DNA of 64,000 bases, from positions 1 through 64,000 of IMG/VR virus record IMGVR_UViG_3300042520_000587. One strand, given 5' to 3'. Made by a program: the position numbers and the translations under genes. This DNA comes from a virus. Positions 54,115 to 61,947 of the stretch are shown here, one piece after another; the stretch's first letter is position 1; each line of letters opens with the position of its first letter. A model generated the notes under the pieces. It had not been told where the DNA came from and ran no database searches. It worked only from the letters and a program-made list of their open reading frames with translations.

Positions 54115-54212
54115 TATTGATCCCAATTATTTTCATCATCATCTCTTAAAGAAAATATTATAAGACCTGCTGATACTAATACTATCACTGTAACTATTGC
54201 TATTGTACTCAT
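54114..54212 (-). CDS. Single-helix membrane peptide
   Basis: 32 aa: MSTIAIVTVIVLVSAGLIIF then SLRDDDENNWDQ. One hydrophobic helix and an acidic tail. It starts 2 nt after the neighbour's stop and overlaps the next ATG. Confidence 0.5.
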   Translation of the reverse strand: MSTIAIVTVIVLVSAGLIIFSLRDDDENNWDQ

Positions 54213-54214
54213 AA

Positions 54215-54502
54215 TTATCTGTTTATAAATTTAATTGCTCCATTAAAATGATCTACTGTATCAAAAAATCTTTGAGGATTAGTCTCAGCATAATCTAAAA
54301 TACTGTTTATTGCAAGCTCATAATCATCATCAAGCTCCATTACAACTGCCATAAAGTGCATGTTAGTCATAGGTTCACTAAAGCTTATAGTTATAGGACA
54401 TTCATTATGTAATTTTATATAAAATCCTTCTAAGATTCTGTGTTGTTTAAATCCATACTTTTTTAAAACCCTCTTAACTTTTTTAACTTCTTCTGCTGTC
54501 AT
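54215..54502 (-). CDS. Small hypothetical protein
   Basis: 95 aa. Opening EEVKKVKRVLKKYGFKQHRI and an alternating beta pattern resemble the next gene (54499-54768: ELIGKKLVKYGFYRN). The two may be distant duplicates. Function unknown. Confidence 0.65.
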   Translation of the reverse strand: MTAEEVKKVKRVLKKYGFKQHRILEGFYIKLHNECPITISFSEPMTNMHFMAVVMELDDDYELAINSILDYAETNPQRFFDTVDHFNGAIKFINR

Positions 54503-54768
54503 ACCCTTGCAAATTGAAATAATGCTACTAATTTACCATACTCTTTCATTACCCACTCTGGAGTAAATATAGCTTCATGACCAGTAAGTAAAACAATAAC
54601 ATTATCAGTTACAGACATTTTTATATTTGCATACCAGTTATTGGCATAAAGTAATACAAATTCAACACTAATATCTTTATACATATATTTATGATGATTA
54701 TTACTGTTTCTATAAAACCCATACTTCACAAGCTTCTTACCTATTAGTTCTGTATCTCTAAGTGTCAT
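54499..54768 (-). CDS. Small hypothetical protein
   Basis: 89 aa; shares the short KK.VKYGF start region with the gene beside it, then YANNWYANIKMSVTDNVIVLLTG. A 4-nt overlap with the following gene. Unknown function. Confidence 0.65.
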   Translation of the reverse strand: MTLRDTELIGKKLVKYGFYRNSNNHHKYMYKDISVEFVLLYANNWYANIKMSVTDNVIVLLTGHEAIFTPEWVMKEYGKLVALFQFARV

Positions 54769-54783
54769 ACATATTATTCTGAT

Positions 54784-54933
54784 TTAAATGTTACTATCTT
54801 TCCACTCCTTCCATGTATCAAAGTCTTGTAACTTATCTAACATCCATTTAGCACCTGCTATAAAATCATTATAGTACCTATTGTTGTTGTCTTCTTCTAC
54901 ATACTTTTCAGCAGCTTCTTCAAGTTCTTCCAT
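54784..54933 (-). CDS. Very small acidic protein
   Basis: 49 aa: MEELEEAAEKYVEEDNN..., then YNDFIAGAKWMLDKL. The F..GAKWM segment is common in short phage proteins. Start is 1 nt after the neighbouring stop. Confidence 0.6.
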   Translation of the reverse strand: MEELEEAAEKYVEEDNNNRYYNDFIAGAKWMLDKLQDFDTWKEWKDSNI

Positions 54934-54934
54934 T

Positions 54935-55156
54935 CTATTCCATTGTTAGGTTATTATCAGATACAATCTCCCGGATTTTATCTCTTAATTCTTCATAAGT
55001 ATTATATACTTTAGGAGGTAGTTTTTCATTATACTTAAGTTCATTTCTTAAGTGCTGATCTAATTCCCACATAGCGTGTTTCCATTTCCAACCATCTAAG
55101 GCTACTCTAGCATCTTCTGCTGCATCTTCATCAGAAAATTTAATAATTACTTCCAT
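54935..55156 (-). CDS. Small hypothetical protein
   Basis: 73 aa from ATG 55156 (MEVIIKFSDEDAAEDARVAL); a TTG 17 codons before is in frame. The DEDA..ARVALDGWKWKHAMWELDQ.LR run looks like a conserved short phage family. Function unknown. Confidence 0.65.
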   Translation of the reverse strand: MEVIIKFSDEDAAEDARVALDGWKWKHAMWELDQHLRNELKYNEKLPPKVYNTYEELRDKIREIVSDNNLTME

Positions 55157-55157
55157 A

Positions 55158-55352
55158 TTACTTGTTTTTTCTTTGGTCCCAGTAATCAATAAAAAATCCT
55201 GCGGCAACTATTAAGTTCATACCGCAGGAAGCTATAATCTCAATAGCATCTTCATAGATAGTACTCAACAAATGTATGTGACCTACTGTCCAAAAAGGTA
55301 TGGCTAAGTTTTGGCTTATCCAAACTATAAGATATTTAATAAAATGTTTCAA
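55158..55352 (-). CDS. Small membrane protein, TTG start
   Basis: 64 aa. Begins with a TTG directly after the TAA of the upstream gene; no ATG is near. Two hydrophobic segments (IKYLIVWISQNLAIPFW and IIASCGMNLIVAAGFFI). If the TTG is not used, the gene may be spurious. Confidence 0.45.
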   Translation of the reverse strand: MKHFIKYLIVWISQNLAIPFWTVGHIHLLSTIYEDAIEIIASCGMNLIVAAGFFIDYWDQRKNK

Positions 55353-55766
55353 TTACTGTAATGCTTCAAGTATTTTATCTAAGTTCTTATTAGTAAGATA
55401 GAAACTAGTTCCAGAGCTAGACATAAAAGCCATACTAGAACCTGTCTTTAAGAACCAAGTCTTTCCATCTAATTCAAGAGTTAACTCTTTCTTTTCTATA
55501 ATAGCCTGCTTTAAGATATTAAAGAACTCTATTGTATTTTCTTTTGAACCTAATGATATATAATCTACATCAGTGATGTATTGATACTCAAGATTCTTAT
55601 AATACAATGTATACCAATTACTTTCAGCATCATAGAAGTGAGTTAGTTTTGGTAATACTGTAAGTTTGTTATACCATACTGTACTATCCTTTGTTGTTTC
55701 TTTAACAACAATTTGTGAATGTGCTGCACCTGTTGACAACAACAATAATAATAATAACTTTTTCAT
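55353..55766 (-). CDS. Secreted protein with signal peptide
   Basis: 137 aa. MKKLLLLLLLSTGAAHSQ is a signal peptide with an apparent cleavage after AHS; the Leu run is coded by a TTA/TTG triplet repeat. The mature part is beta-rich and Tyr-rich with no cysteines. It would act in the periplasm or outer surface of the host. Neighbours are a lipoprotein and membrane proteins. Confidence 0.75.
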   Translation of the reverse strand: MKKLLLLLLLSTGAAHSQIVVKETTKDSTVWYNKLTVLPKLTHFYDAESNWYTLYYKNLEYQYITDVDYISLGSKENTIEFFNILKQAIIEKKELTLELDGKTWFLKTGSSMAFMSSSGTSFYLTNKNLDKILEALQ

Positions 55767-55781
55767 AATTTATAAAGTGCT

Positions 55782-56138
55782 TTATTGTAAAGATGAAAGA
55801 CTATCCATTTCTTTTGCTAATTTATCAGATTGTATTTTTATTTCAGCAATAACTTTATTTAAACTATCAGATTTTAATGATAATTTATTTACATCTTCTA
55901 CCGCATCTATATATGTTTGACTATTATGGTCTGCACCAACACCATCTAATCTAATTACAAATTGTTGTCTATCAGATTTTAATTGTTCTACATACATTGC
56001 ACGGTCTAATAAAGCTGCTGTTTTATCAGTTAGTTCTGAATATTTTTTCTTTTTTAAATCAATTTGTTCTTGAATTGAATTGCTATTGCAAGATCCTAAT
56101 ACTATAATACTGCTTGCAAAATAAAATAACTTTTTCAT
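55782..56138 (-). CDS. Lipoprotein with coiled coil
   Basis: 118 aa. MKKLFYFASSIIVLGSCNS is a lipoprotein signal with lipobox VLGSC. The mature part is a long helix/coiled coil (residues 25-118). An envelope protein whose role is unknown. It precedes the secreted protein and overlaps the next membrane gene by 4 nt. Confidence 0.75.
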   Translation of the reverse strand: MKKLFYFASSIIVLGSCNSNSIQEQIDLKKKKYSELTDKTAALLDRAMYVEQLKSDRQQFVIRLDGVGADHNSQTYIDAVEDVNKLSLKSDSLNKVIAEIKIQSDKLAKEMDSLSSLQ

Positions 56139-56359
56139 AATTGTTTTCTTTTTTTAATATTAATAATTTTATTTACTGTGTTAAACATGTTCTTAAAAAG
56201 CACATAGTTTAACAATGCTAAACCTATTAGCAAAAACCAATTCCAAATTCCAGGATGAAAATGCTGTATATACACAGCAATACCCGTACTACCTATAACA
56301 GCAAGTAAGTGTAAACCTACCATATACCATAGTAGCCAAGTTCTAGTCTCCTTCTTCAT
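56135..56359 (-). CDS. Two-helix membrane protein
   Basis: 74 aa. Helix one WLLWYMVGLHLLAVIGSTGIAVYI, helix two WNWFLLIGLALLNYVLF, then a basic tail KKRKQL. It belongs to the envelope gene run. Confidence 0.65.
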   Translation of the reverse strand: MKKETRTWLLWYMVGLHLLAVIGSTGIAVYIQHFHPGIWNWFLLIGLALLNYVLFKNMFNTVNKIINIKKRKQL

Positions 56360-56361
56360 TG

Positions 56362-56622
56362 TTAATAGATTTCTGGTTCTTGTCCCTCTTCCGCGGCTGA
56401 GATATCTCCTCCGGCTTTTTTAGCTTTAACCACCTCTGTAATCTTTCTTGAATTTTCTGATTCAAGATGCTGTATTCTAGCTTTCTCTTGTTGTCTTTCA
56501 TACTCTTCCCAGTTATACATGTCTAATTCTTTCATTCTAGCTACATCAGCTATAGTAATGCCATCTGGTATACCTCCATTTGCATTAATTAAATCTATAC
56601 AAAATTCTTTCATCCTTCCCAT
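56362..56622 (-). CDS. Small helical hypothetical protein
   Basis: 86 aa. KEFCIDLINANGGIPDGITIADVARM is a short conserved-looking start, followed by a coiled coil. Unknown function. Overlaps the next gene by 13 nt. Confidence 0.6.
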   Translation of the reverse strand: MGRMKEFCIDLINANGGIPDGITIADVARMKELDMYNWEEYERQQEKARIQHLESENSRKITEVVKAKKAGGDISAAEEGQEPEIY

Positions 56623-57059
56623 AATTTCAAGGCTTTTAGTGTTAATTCTTTTACTGCCATATCAATTCTTGATATCTCCTTAAATTCCATATACTTTTTA
56701 ATTTTCTTTCTAGCATCTTTATCAAAGTGAGTTATGACAGCTGTATATCTTTTATCAGCTTGTCCTGCTTTATGATTAGGAAACTCATATGGAAATGCAA
56801 TCATAAGATCATTTACATTTGCAATAAAACTAATGTCACTATATTCAAGTAATTGATATGGATGAAACTTTGCAGAAGTTACCGTTTCTCTCTTCATATC
56901 AAATACTTTTCCTATAACAAATTCTGTTTTATTAAACTTGTAATACATAAGTGCAATTAGATAGTTTCTTCTATCCATACTTCTTCTGTTCTTACCTTCC
57001 TTAAGAAGATCTTTAACTAACTCACATTGCACCAACACATCTTCATAAGTATAATCCAT
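56610..57059 (-). CDS. HTH-type hypothetical protein
   Basis: 149 aa. The segment RRNYLIALMYYKFNKTEFVIGKVFDMKRETVTSAK (residues about 30-64) has the shape of a DnaA-C-like or sigma-like helix-turn-helix. Basic. May bind DNA as a regulator or replication factor. Confidence 0.5.
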   Translation of the reverse strand: MDYTYEDVLVQCELVKDLLKEGKNRRSMDRRNYLIALMYYKFNKTEFVIGKVFDMKRETVTSAKFHPYQLLEYSDISFIANVNDLMIAFPYEFPNHKAGQADKRYTAVITHFDKDARKKIKKYMEFKEISRIDMAVKELTLKALKLWEG

Positions 57060-57062
57060 AGG

Positions 57063-57245
57063 CTACATAAAAAATGGGAACAATAATCCTTTTATCTCAG
57101 AGATAATAGGTCCAATAATAAGTGTACTTAAAAATCCATGTGTTTGAGACCACTGATACCAAAAATACAGCATAAATATATGTGCTGTAATCATATATAA
57201 CCAAATAATAGCTGTAAAGACAGCTAGTCCATCATCATTTCTCAT
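57063..57245 (-). CDS. Small membrane protein
   Basis: 60 aa with one long hydrophobic stretch (AVFTAIIWLYMITAHIFMLYFWY) and a second in the C-terminal part (FLSTLIIGPIIS). Unknown function. Confidence 0.55.
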   Translation of the reverse strand: MRNDDGLAVFTAIIWLYMITAHIFMLYFWYQWSQTHGFLSTLIIGPIISEIKGLLFPFFM

Positions 57246-57256
57246 ACTAATAAATT

Positions 57257-57523
57257 TTAAATTAATTCTAAATCTGCTTCTTGAAAATGTTCTGCTTCTA
57301 TTGCTTCTAAAGTAACATAAGGTGCAAATCTATCCGCACTGTAATACTCATAAGGAAATGATTGTTCTGATAGTTGTACTTCTTTCAATCTATAACCATA
57401 TCTATTTTGTTGTAGACTCATTCTGGCTACTTCAACTACAGTATATACCTTACCTTCTTCTAACCATTCATATGATGATATTCTTTTAGGTTTATTACGG
57501 CTATCAATGCAAATCACCTGCAT
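57257..57523 (-). CDS. Small hypothetical protein
   Basis: 88 aa from ATG 57523 (MQVICIDSRNKPKRI); three codons earlier is a TTG. The pattern of IDS.NKPK.......EGKVYTVVE is common in short Bacteroidota phage proteins, possibly an SH3-like fold. Function unknown. Confidence 0.65.
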   Translation of the reverse strand: MQVICIDSRNKPKRISSYEWLEEGKVYTVVEVARMSLQQNRYGYRLKEVQLSEQSFPYEYYSADRFAPYVTLEAIEAEHFQEADLELI

Positions 57524-57758
57524 ATTCTTCAATTTCTGATTTAATGTCTAGATCATCAAATTTATTCTTTAATTCAAACATTTCCAAGAAATCTCCTGAT
57601 TTAACTGGACATTTTCCTTTATTGTGTGCTATGACCGCACATTGCTCAGCTTGAATAGGCTCATGTTTACAGAACCTAATCAAGCTAGCCATGATATACT
57701 GATAAGAATTTACATCATCATTGTAAATAACTACTCTGTGTGTTTTGTGCTCTTCCAT
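57504..57758 (-). CDS. ClpS-like N-degron adaptor
   Basis: 84 aa from ATG 57758; a GTG 15 codons upstream is in frame. The core THRVVIYNDDVNSYQYIM, then QAEQCAVIAHNKGKC matches ClpS: the N13-D14-D15 loop and H45 (in AHNKG) line up with the residues that hold the N-degron amino group. ClpS brings proteins with destabilising N termini to ClpAP. A phage copy could redirect host proteolysis or block it. Distant from bacterial ClpS; key residues are kept. Confidence 0.72.
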   Translation of the reverse strand: MEEHKTHRVVIYNDDVNSYQYIMASLIRFCKHEPIQAEQCAVIAHNKGKCPVKSGDFLEMFELKNKFDDLDIKSEIEEYAGDLH

Positions 57759-57775
57759 ACCATTAAGATAATAAA

Positions 57776-58873
57776 TTAAACTGTCACATTGAAATTTTTC
57801 CACATAATTTTAGTCTGGTCAAATCCTTCCAATGCATCTTTTACCCATTTCTCATCTACTGTATCCATATAACATAGTATATGGACAATAGCTTTATCAT
57901 CTGGGTTTAGCCGGAGTAATCTACCAATTCTCTGTGCAGCCTTTCTCTCATTACCATATGCATGCATAATAATACCTTGTTTTAAATTAGGTATGTTTAC
58001 ACCCTCATTCAACTGTAGAACAGTAGAAAGTTTGGTAATCTCTCCATCTTTGAACTTAAGCAAGTTCTCTTCTGATTTTGGATTGTTGCTATGATAGCTA
58101 TGATCACATAACTTATCAGCTTGAGCCTGAGTATTAGCAAATAGAATACACTTACTTTCTATGCTGTCAAATAATAACTTAGCATACTTTTCTTTAGTAG
58201 GATATTCCATAAGAGCTTTCATTCTCATAACTCTAAGCATATGTACACTGCCGGAGCCTACATCTAGTCTTCTAGACCAATAAACATAATTAGATTCTTC
58301 ATCTGTCATATATGTTTTATTCTTCATAGTGACTTGATAGTTCTTTACTTTGCTTAATCTTAGCTCATGCACAACAATCTTATAATCATTCAGTATTCCA
58401 TTTTCTATGGCATCATCTGCCTTAAATGTAAATACTACAGGACAAAACTCTTGCACTAACTTACCTTTTTCTGAATAGTCTCTCTTTGGCGGAGTACCGG
58501 TCAGCCCAAGTATCTTGCCTTTAAATAACTGCAAGAATCCCCGGTGACTGTCTAGTAAACTATGCATCTCATCTAAGTATACAACATCATAATCATTAGG
58601 ATCATGTTTGTTTAAGCTTAGATAAGTAGTGAAGACTACTCTACCTAGAAGATGATGCTTATCAAACTTAACAGCATCATCTTTCCAGGATTGAAATATA
58701 GCTTTTTTAGGTGCAACTACAAGACATTTCATCAGTGGTGTAGTATTTCTATCCATATGAGTCAGGCCAACAAGGGTCTTACCGACCCCTGTGCCTAAGA
58801 CTACAGAAGCCCGCTGCTTACCATCAGTAGCAGCTAGAGCTTCTATTTGTATGTCTTGTCTGTCTTTTGTCAT
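57776..58873 (-). CDS. SF2 DNA helicase
   Basis: 365 aa from ATG 58873 (MTKDRQDIQIEALAA); a TTG six codons earlier is in frame. Walker A GTGVGKT (27-33), DEMH (101-104), TGTPP (125-129) and motif VI QRIGRLLRLN are complete. Resembles the DEAD-box-type helicases of crAss-like phages. The gene lies just after an HNH protein, so the two may act on DNA together. Confidence 0.88.
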   Translation of the reverse strand: MTKDRQDIQIEALAATDGKQRASVVLGTGVGKTLVGLTHMDRNTTPLMKCLVVAPKKAIFQSWKDDAVKFDKHHLLGRVVFTTYLSLNKHDPNDYDVVYLDEMHSLLDSHRGFLQLFKGKILGLTGTPPKRDYSEKGKLVQEFCPVVFTFKADDAIENGILNDYKIVVHELRLSKVKNYQVTMKNKTYMTDEESNYVYWSRRLDVGSGSVHMLRVMRMKALMEYPTKEKYAKLLFDSIESKCILFANTQAQADKLCDHSYHSNNPKSEENLLKFKDGEITKLSTVLQLNEGVNIPNLKQGIIMHAYGNERKAAQRIGRLLRLNPDDKAIVHILCYMDTVDEKWVKDALEGFDQTKIMWKNFNVTV

Positions 58874-58878
58874 AAATT

Positions 58879-59283
58879 TTATTTTAACCAATTCATAATT
58901 CTAGCTTCTTCTGGATGATTATGCACCCAGTCATGACAGTTTCTACAAACTGCCTTCCATGTACTTTGTATTAAATAAAATGCATCTCTGTTACTTCCAG
59001 CAAATGTGTGGTGTATGTCAGTGGCACCATTAGTGCAACCGGCAACTTTAATCACACATAGCTGATTATCAGTAAGATATCTTTCTCTTAGTTTGCTATA
59101 CTCCGCATCTTTCTTTGCTCTTTTAGCAGAAACACGGGGGATGGCAGAATTTGTTGGTTTCTGTACAGTATCTCCGCTTTTGTGGCAACTCCAGCAGTTT
59201 TTACATAGCTTTAATCCCCCGGTTCCACTACTCTTCCATATGGGTCTTTCTAACCCACATCCATCACATACCTTAGTCTTCAT
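58879..59283 (-). CDS. Zinc-ribbon HNH-like nuclease (NinG/Rap-like)
   Basis: 134 aa from ATG 59283. C6-C9 and C27-C30 make a zinc ribbon. Residues 76-134 give an HNH-like core with two His (DIHH), CRNCH and H...H (WVHNHPEEA). This arrangement suits NinG-like or other HNH nucleases that cut recombination intermediates. Only 5 nt from the helicase gene. Confidence 0.65.
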   Translation of the reverse strand: MKTKVCDGCGLERPIWKSSGTGGLKLCKNCWSCHKSGDTVQKPTNSAIPRVSAKRAKKDAEYSKLRERYLTDNQLCVIKVAGCTNGATDIHHTFAGSNRDAFYLIQSTWKAVCRNCHDWVHNHPEEARIMNWLK

Positions 59284-59494
59284 CAAAGTATTTTATTATT
59301 TCTCTATTTCTAATATACTCCATAGCTTCATAAATAGTGTCAAATTGTGTCATACTTGAAATATTAAAAAACTTACCTTCTATAGACATAACAGCATCAG
59401 TACAAAAAGTTGATTCCCATACATCATATGCATCATTGTGAGTTGTTGGTACCAAACTCCATTTAAATCCAGGATAATCTCTAATACTCATCAT
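59273..59494 (-). CDS. Tandem paralogue 1 (YxxFFD family)
   Basis: 73 aa from ATG 59494. Its C terminus (QFDTIYEAMEYIRNREIIKYFDED) matches the ends of the next two genes. Overlaps its neighbours by 11 and 14 nt. Confidence 0.65.
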   Translation of the reverse strand: MMSIRDYPGFKWSLVPTTHNDAYDVWESTFCTDAVMSIEGKFFNISSMTQFDTIYEAMEYIRNREIIKYFDED

Positions 59495-59726
59495 CAAAAA
59501 ATTCAGTTATTGCTTGGTATCTAACATGATATACAGCTTCTTCTAAAGTATTATAATACTCTCCTTTAAACGGATGGGTTATATCATACTTAACTCTATA
59601 TCCTTTACCACTAGCTTCTATTTCAAGATCTGAAAACTTAGATCTCCACCATCCAATATATCCTCTATGTGTAAGCAAATGATCAGATATGAATCCTGGT
59701 ATGTCTGGTAAATCCATAGTGCTCAT
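59481..59726 (-). CDS. Tandem paralogue 2 (YxxFFD family)
   Basis: 81 aa from ATG 59726. The EYYNTLEEAVYHVRYQ..TEFFDDE end is shared with paralogues 1 and 3; the N-terminal part (GFISDHL.THRGYIGWW) is divergent. Function unknown. Confidence 0.65.
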   Translation of the reverse strand: MSTMDLPDIPGFISDHLLTHRGYIGWWRSKFSDLEIEASGKGYRVKYDITHPFKGEYYNTLEEAVYHVRYQAITEFFDDEY

Positions 59727-59964
59727 AATCAAAAAATTCAGTGAATAATTCTGCCACTATATATTGCATAGCTTTTTTTTGAGACCGGAACTTAATCTCA
59801 CTATATGGTGTATTAAATTCATTAACTTCATAATAAGCAGTATCACCCCTGTTATTTGTAACAGGAGTAATACTATACTTACCATATATGTCTGCAATTA
59901 CATAATGGAGTTTTGGATTTCCATATACATAATGATACTCAAACATTGCATTACTTGCTGGCAT
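59683..59964 (-). CDS. Tandem paralogue 3 (YxxFFD family)
   Basis: 93 aa from ATG 59964, or 87 from ATG 59946. The IKFRSQKKAMQYIVAELFTEFFDYE end is shared. Longer C-terminal tail than the others (TRHTRIHI). Confidence 0.6.
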   Translation of the reverse strand: MPASNAMFEYHYVYGNPKLHYVIADIYGKYSITPVTNNRGDTAYYEVNEFNTPYSEIKFRSQKKAMQYIVAELFTEFFDYEHYGFTRHTRIHI

Positions 59965-60442
59965 TTCTCAGTCTTGGTAGTTGGTTTGGATCCTTGTCTA
60001 AACTTAAAAAGTTTTTAGGAAGGATACCTTCAGCCATAAAGATAGTGATAATTTGTTCTTTGTTTATACCTAAATCTTTAAAAGTTAAAGTATTCTTGAA
60101 CTTGTCATCAGTCTCAGTATCAGCTATTAACAGCTCTGTAAGTGGACTTTTGGGAAACAAAGTCTTGAATATAAAATTGCTGTATTGTATAGTAACTTGT
60201 TGTTTAAACTTATTAAGTACAATTTGTGCTCTCTTATAAACATTAACTATTCTTTGTTTTTTCTTACTACACATAGTAGCCAATTCTTGTTGTGTCAGAG
60301 CATCTAGACCATATAGTGCTCTTTTGTATAAATAATTCTGGTATTGTGAATACCCATCAGTTTCATACTGCATATACATTTTACCTGCAGATAACTGATA
60401 ATTTTTTACATCTTGTTTTAGCTTTTCCATTTTGTTATACAT
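59951..60442 (-). CDS. Helical basic hypothetical protein
   Basis: 163 aa. YKRALYGLDALTQQELATMCSKKKQRIVNVYKRAQ is a basic helical core, with a mixed C-terminal domain. Not recognised; perhaps nucleic-acid binding. It follows a terminator and starts a new unit. Confidence 0.65.
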   Translation of the reverse strand: MYNKMEKLKQDVKNYQLSAGKMYMQYETDGYSQYQNYLYKRALYGLDALTQQELATMCSKKKQRIVNVYKRAQIVLNKFKQQVTIQYSNFIFKTLFPKSPLTELLIADTETDDKFKNTLTFKDLGINKEQIITIFMAEGILPKNFLSLDKDPNQLPRLRNASK

Positions 60443-60451
60443 TTAAATTCA

Positions 60452-60485
60452 TAAAAAAAGAAAGGGGACAGTTACCTATCCCCTT
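60452..60485 (-). terminator. Intrinsic terminator, minus strand
   Basis: AAGGGGA (60462-60468) pairs with TCCCCTT (60479-60485). The preceding A-rich run (60452-60460) gives a U-run on the minus strand. It ends the 154-aa gene. Confidence 0.75.
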
Positions 60486-60505
60486 ATTCATATACACTCT
60501 ATTAA

Positions 60506-60970
60506 TTAGATACCGAATTCTTCATTTGGTTTAATAGCACTAGACTTAGTAGTCTCATAAGCTGCCTTAATCTCATCTACATTTGTGTGAGCAATAGGAC
60601 TATCTGTAAGATTTTGTTTTTCAGTATACAAAGTACGTCTGTAAACTGGTGCACCATCTACACGGCAAACAATACCAGTAGAACCTGCTACTTTAAGGTC
60701 ACGCTCAGGATTTTTGTCATTGAATGGTTCCAAAGACTCCTGTACAATAATCTTACCATCAAGCAATTGACCTGCATAATATCCTGCTGCTTGTAAATCT
60801 TCCATCTCTGCAGAGATAATTGCAGACAATTTCTTTCTTCTTAAGAAACCATTGTCATCATACTGATTAACTGTTTGTTCAACTCGGATATATCCAAATT
60901 CCGGGTTATTTGATACATTGATTACTGATCCAGTAGTAGCATCTGCTAATACAACAACTTTTGAACTCAT
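60506..60970 (-). CDS. Conserved crAss-like phage protein, function unknown
   Basis: 154 aa from ATG 60970 (MSSKVVVLADATTGSVI), after a TTAAAACTTAAAGTT leader. NPEFGYIRVEQTV, LSAIISAEMEDL, PFNDKNPERDLKVAG and GIVC..DG.PVYRRT.Y are blocks I have seen in crAss-like phages. It stands alone between two hairpins, which suggests strong separate expression. Function unknown. Confidence 0.7.
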   Translation of the reverse strand: MSSKVVVLADATTGSVINVSNNPEFGYIRVEQTVNQYDDNGFLRRKKLSAIISAEMEDLQAAGYYAGQLLDGKIIVQESLEPFNDKNPERDLKVAGSTGIVCRVDGAPVYRRTLYTEKQNLTDSPIAHTNVDEIKAAYETTKSSAIKPNEEFGI

Positions 60971-61035
60971 AACTTTAAGTTTTAAATAGATAAATAAATA
61001 ATAATTGAATTGATCTTTTGAGTTGATTACTATAA

Positions 61036-61056
61036 TACTAGTCACTCATACTAGTA
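61036..61056. other. Inverted repeat, hairpin or operator
   Basis: TACTAGT (61036-61042) and ACTAGTA (61050-61056) with 7 bases between, upstream of the 154-aa gene and just after the 89-aa gene. It could be a repressor site or an RNA hairpin; no U-run follows. Confidence 0.4.
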
Positions 61057-61090
61057 ATAAGTTGATAACACCTTTATTGCAAGTCAGGTA

Positions 61091-61360
61091 TTATATATCC
61101 AATGGGCCCGTAAGGTCTATTATATCATCAAATGGTGTATCATCTGATATAATGTCATCACAACTTTCATCATCTGGTAGATAATCAAAGTCATAGTATT
61201 TTTCTTTTGTGTTCTGAAGAACAGCTGATTCTAGAAAGGGATTTAATGCATGCTCTCCTGCATCTAAGGACATAAGGTATTGCTCATCTTCATCAGTAAG
61301 ATCTAAGTATTGTTCTATGGTTAGAAATATTACCTTGCCATTAGGCAGTTGATAGAGCAT
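61091..61360 (-). CDS. Acidic hypothetical protein
   Basis: 89 aa, strongly acidic (about a quarter Asp/Glu): many DDE, DD repeats in the second half (YLPDDESCDDIISDDTPFDDII). A DNA-mimic role is possible; that is inference from charge only. Confidence 0.65.
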   Translation of the reverse strand: MLYQLPNGKVIFLTIEQYLDLTDEDEQYLMSLDAGEHALNPFLESAVLQNTKEKYYDFDYLPDDESCDDIISDDTPFDDIIDLTGPLDI

Positions 61361-61516
61361 TTTAAATTCATAAAGTTTAGTAAATGTAAACCATTCTTAA
61401 GAATAGTGATTATACCAACCTACAAATTATTGCACTATATAGCTAAACAATGAAAAGGGGGCATTGCTACCCCCATATCATTTGGTCAGGAAAAGCATAT
61501 CCACAGATATACTATC
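61361..61516 (-). other. Gap with palindrome and terminator
   Basis: 156 bases without a gene. It holds the terminator at 61457-61474 and a perfect 12-bp palindrome ATTCTTAAGAAT at 61393-61404, upstream of the 89-aa gene on the minus strand. The palindrome may be an operator. Otherwise A/T-rich. Confidence 0.4.
61457..61474 (-). terminator. Hairpin terminator, minus strand
   Basis: GGGGG (61457-61461) pairs with CCCCC (61470-61474); TTTTC follows on the minus strand. It ends the 142-aa gene. Confidence 0.6.
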
Positions 61517-61945
61517 TTAAAATTCTTCCATGATCTCTAATGTATCAGCCATTAGATAACTACTAAATGTCTTTTGTATACCTTTATCATCAATACCAAG
61601 AGATTCAACTTCATAATGTCTCCAATCATGAAAGCCTCTAAATTCCTTGATAGTACAAGCAATCATACCATTATTGTCAGATAACTCAGACTCTATTGTT
61701 TTAGGTTTATCAATCTCATAGCTTAGATTGTTAACATGAGTAAGACATATAGTACCTACAGGAATTATATCCGGTAACTTTCTGCCTAGTATCAATTTAA
61801 ACAACCATTTACTACAATCAGAACTACTACCAATAAACGGAGTCAATAACTTAGTTATCTCTTCTGCATTTGGATGATTAATCATTGATTTAAGAGTATT
61901 ATACAAATCAGTTTCATCAAACTCTAAGTGTATTTTCATGCTCAT
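61517..61945 (-). CDS. Hypothetical protein
   Basis: 142 aa, mixed alpha/beta. No motif recognised. Begins MSMKIHLEFDETDLYN with two Met; the first is used here. Adjacent to 71- and 109-aa genes. Confidence 0.65.
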   Translation of the reverse strand: MSMKIHLEFDETDLYNTLKSMINHPNAEEITKLLTPFIGSSSDCSKWLFKLILGRKLPDIIPVGTICLTHVNNLSYEIDKPKTIESELSDNNGMIACTIKEFRGFHDWRHYEVESLGIDDKGIQKTFSSYLMADTLEIMEEF

Positions 61946-61947
61946 AG

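Noticed and set aside
55737-55757. Triplet repeat (AAC/AAT) as a phase-variable tract
   Set aside because: It codes for the Leu run of a signal peptide; triplet changes would not shift the frame.
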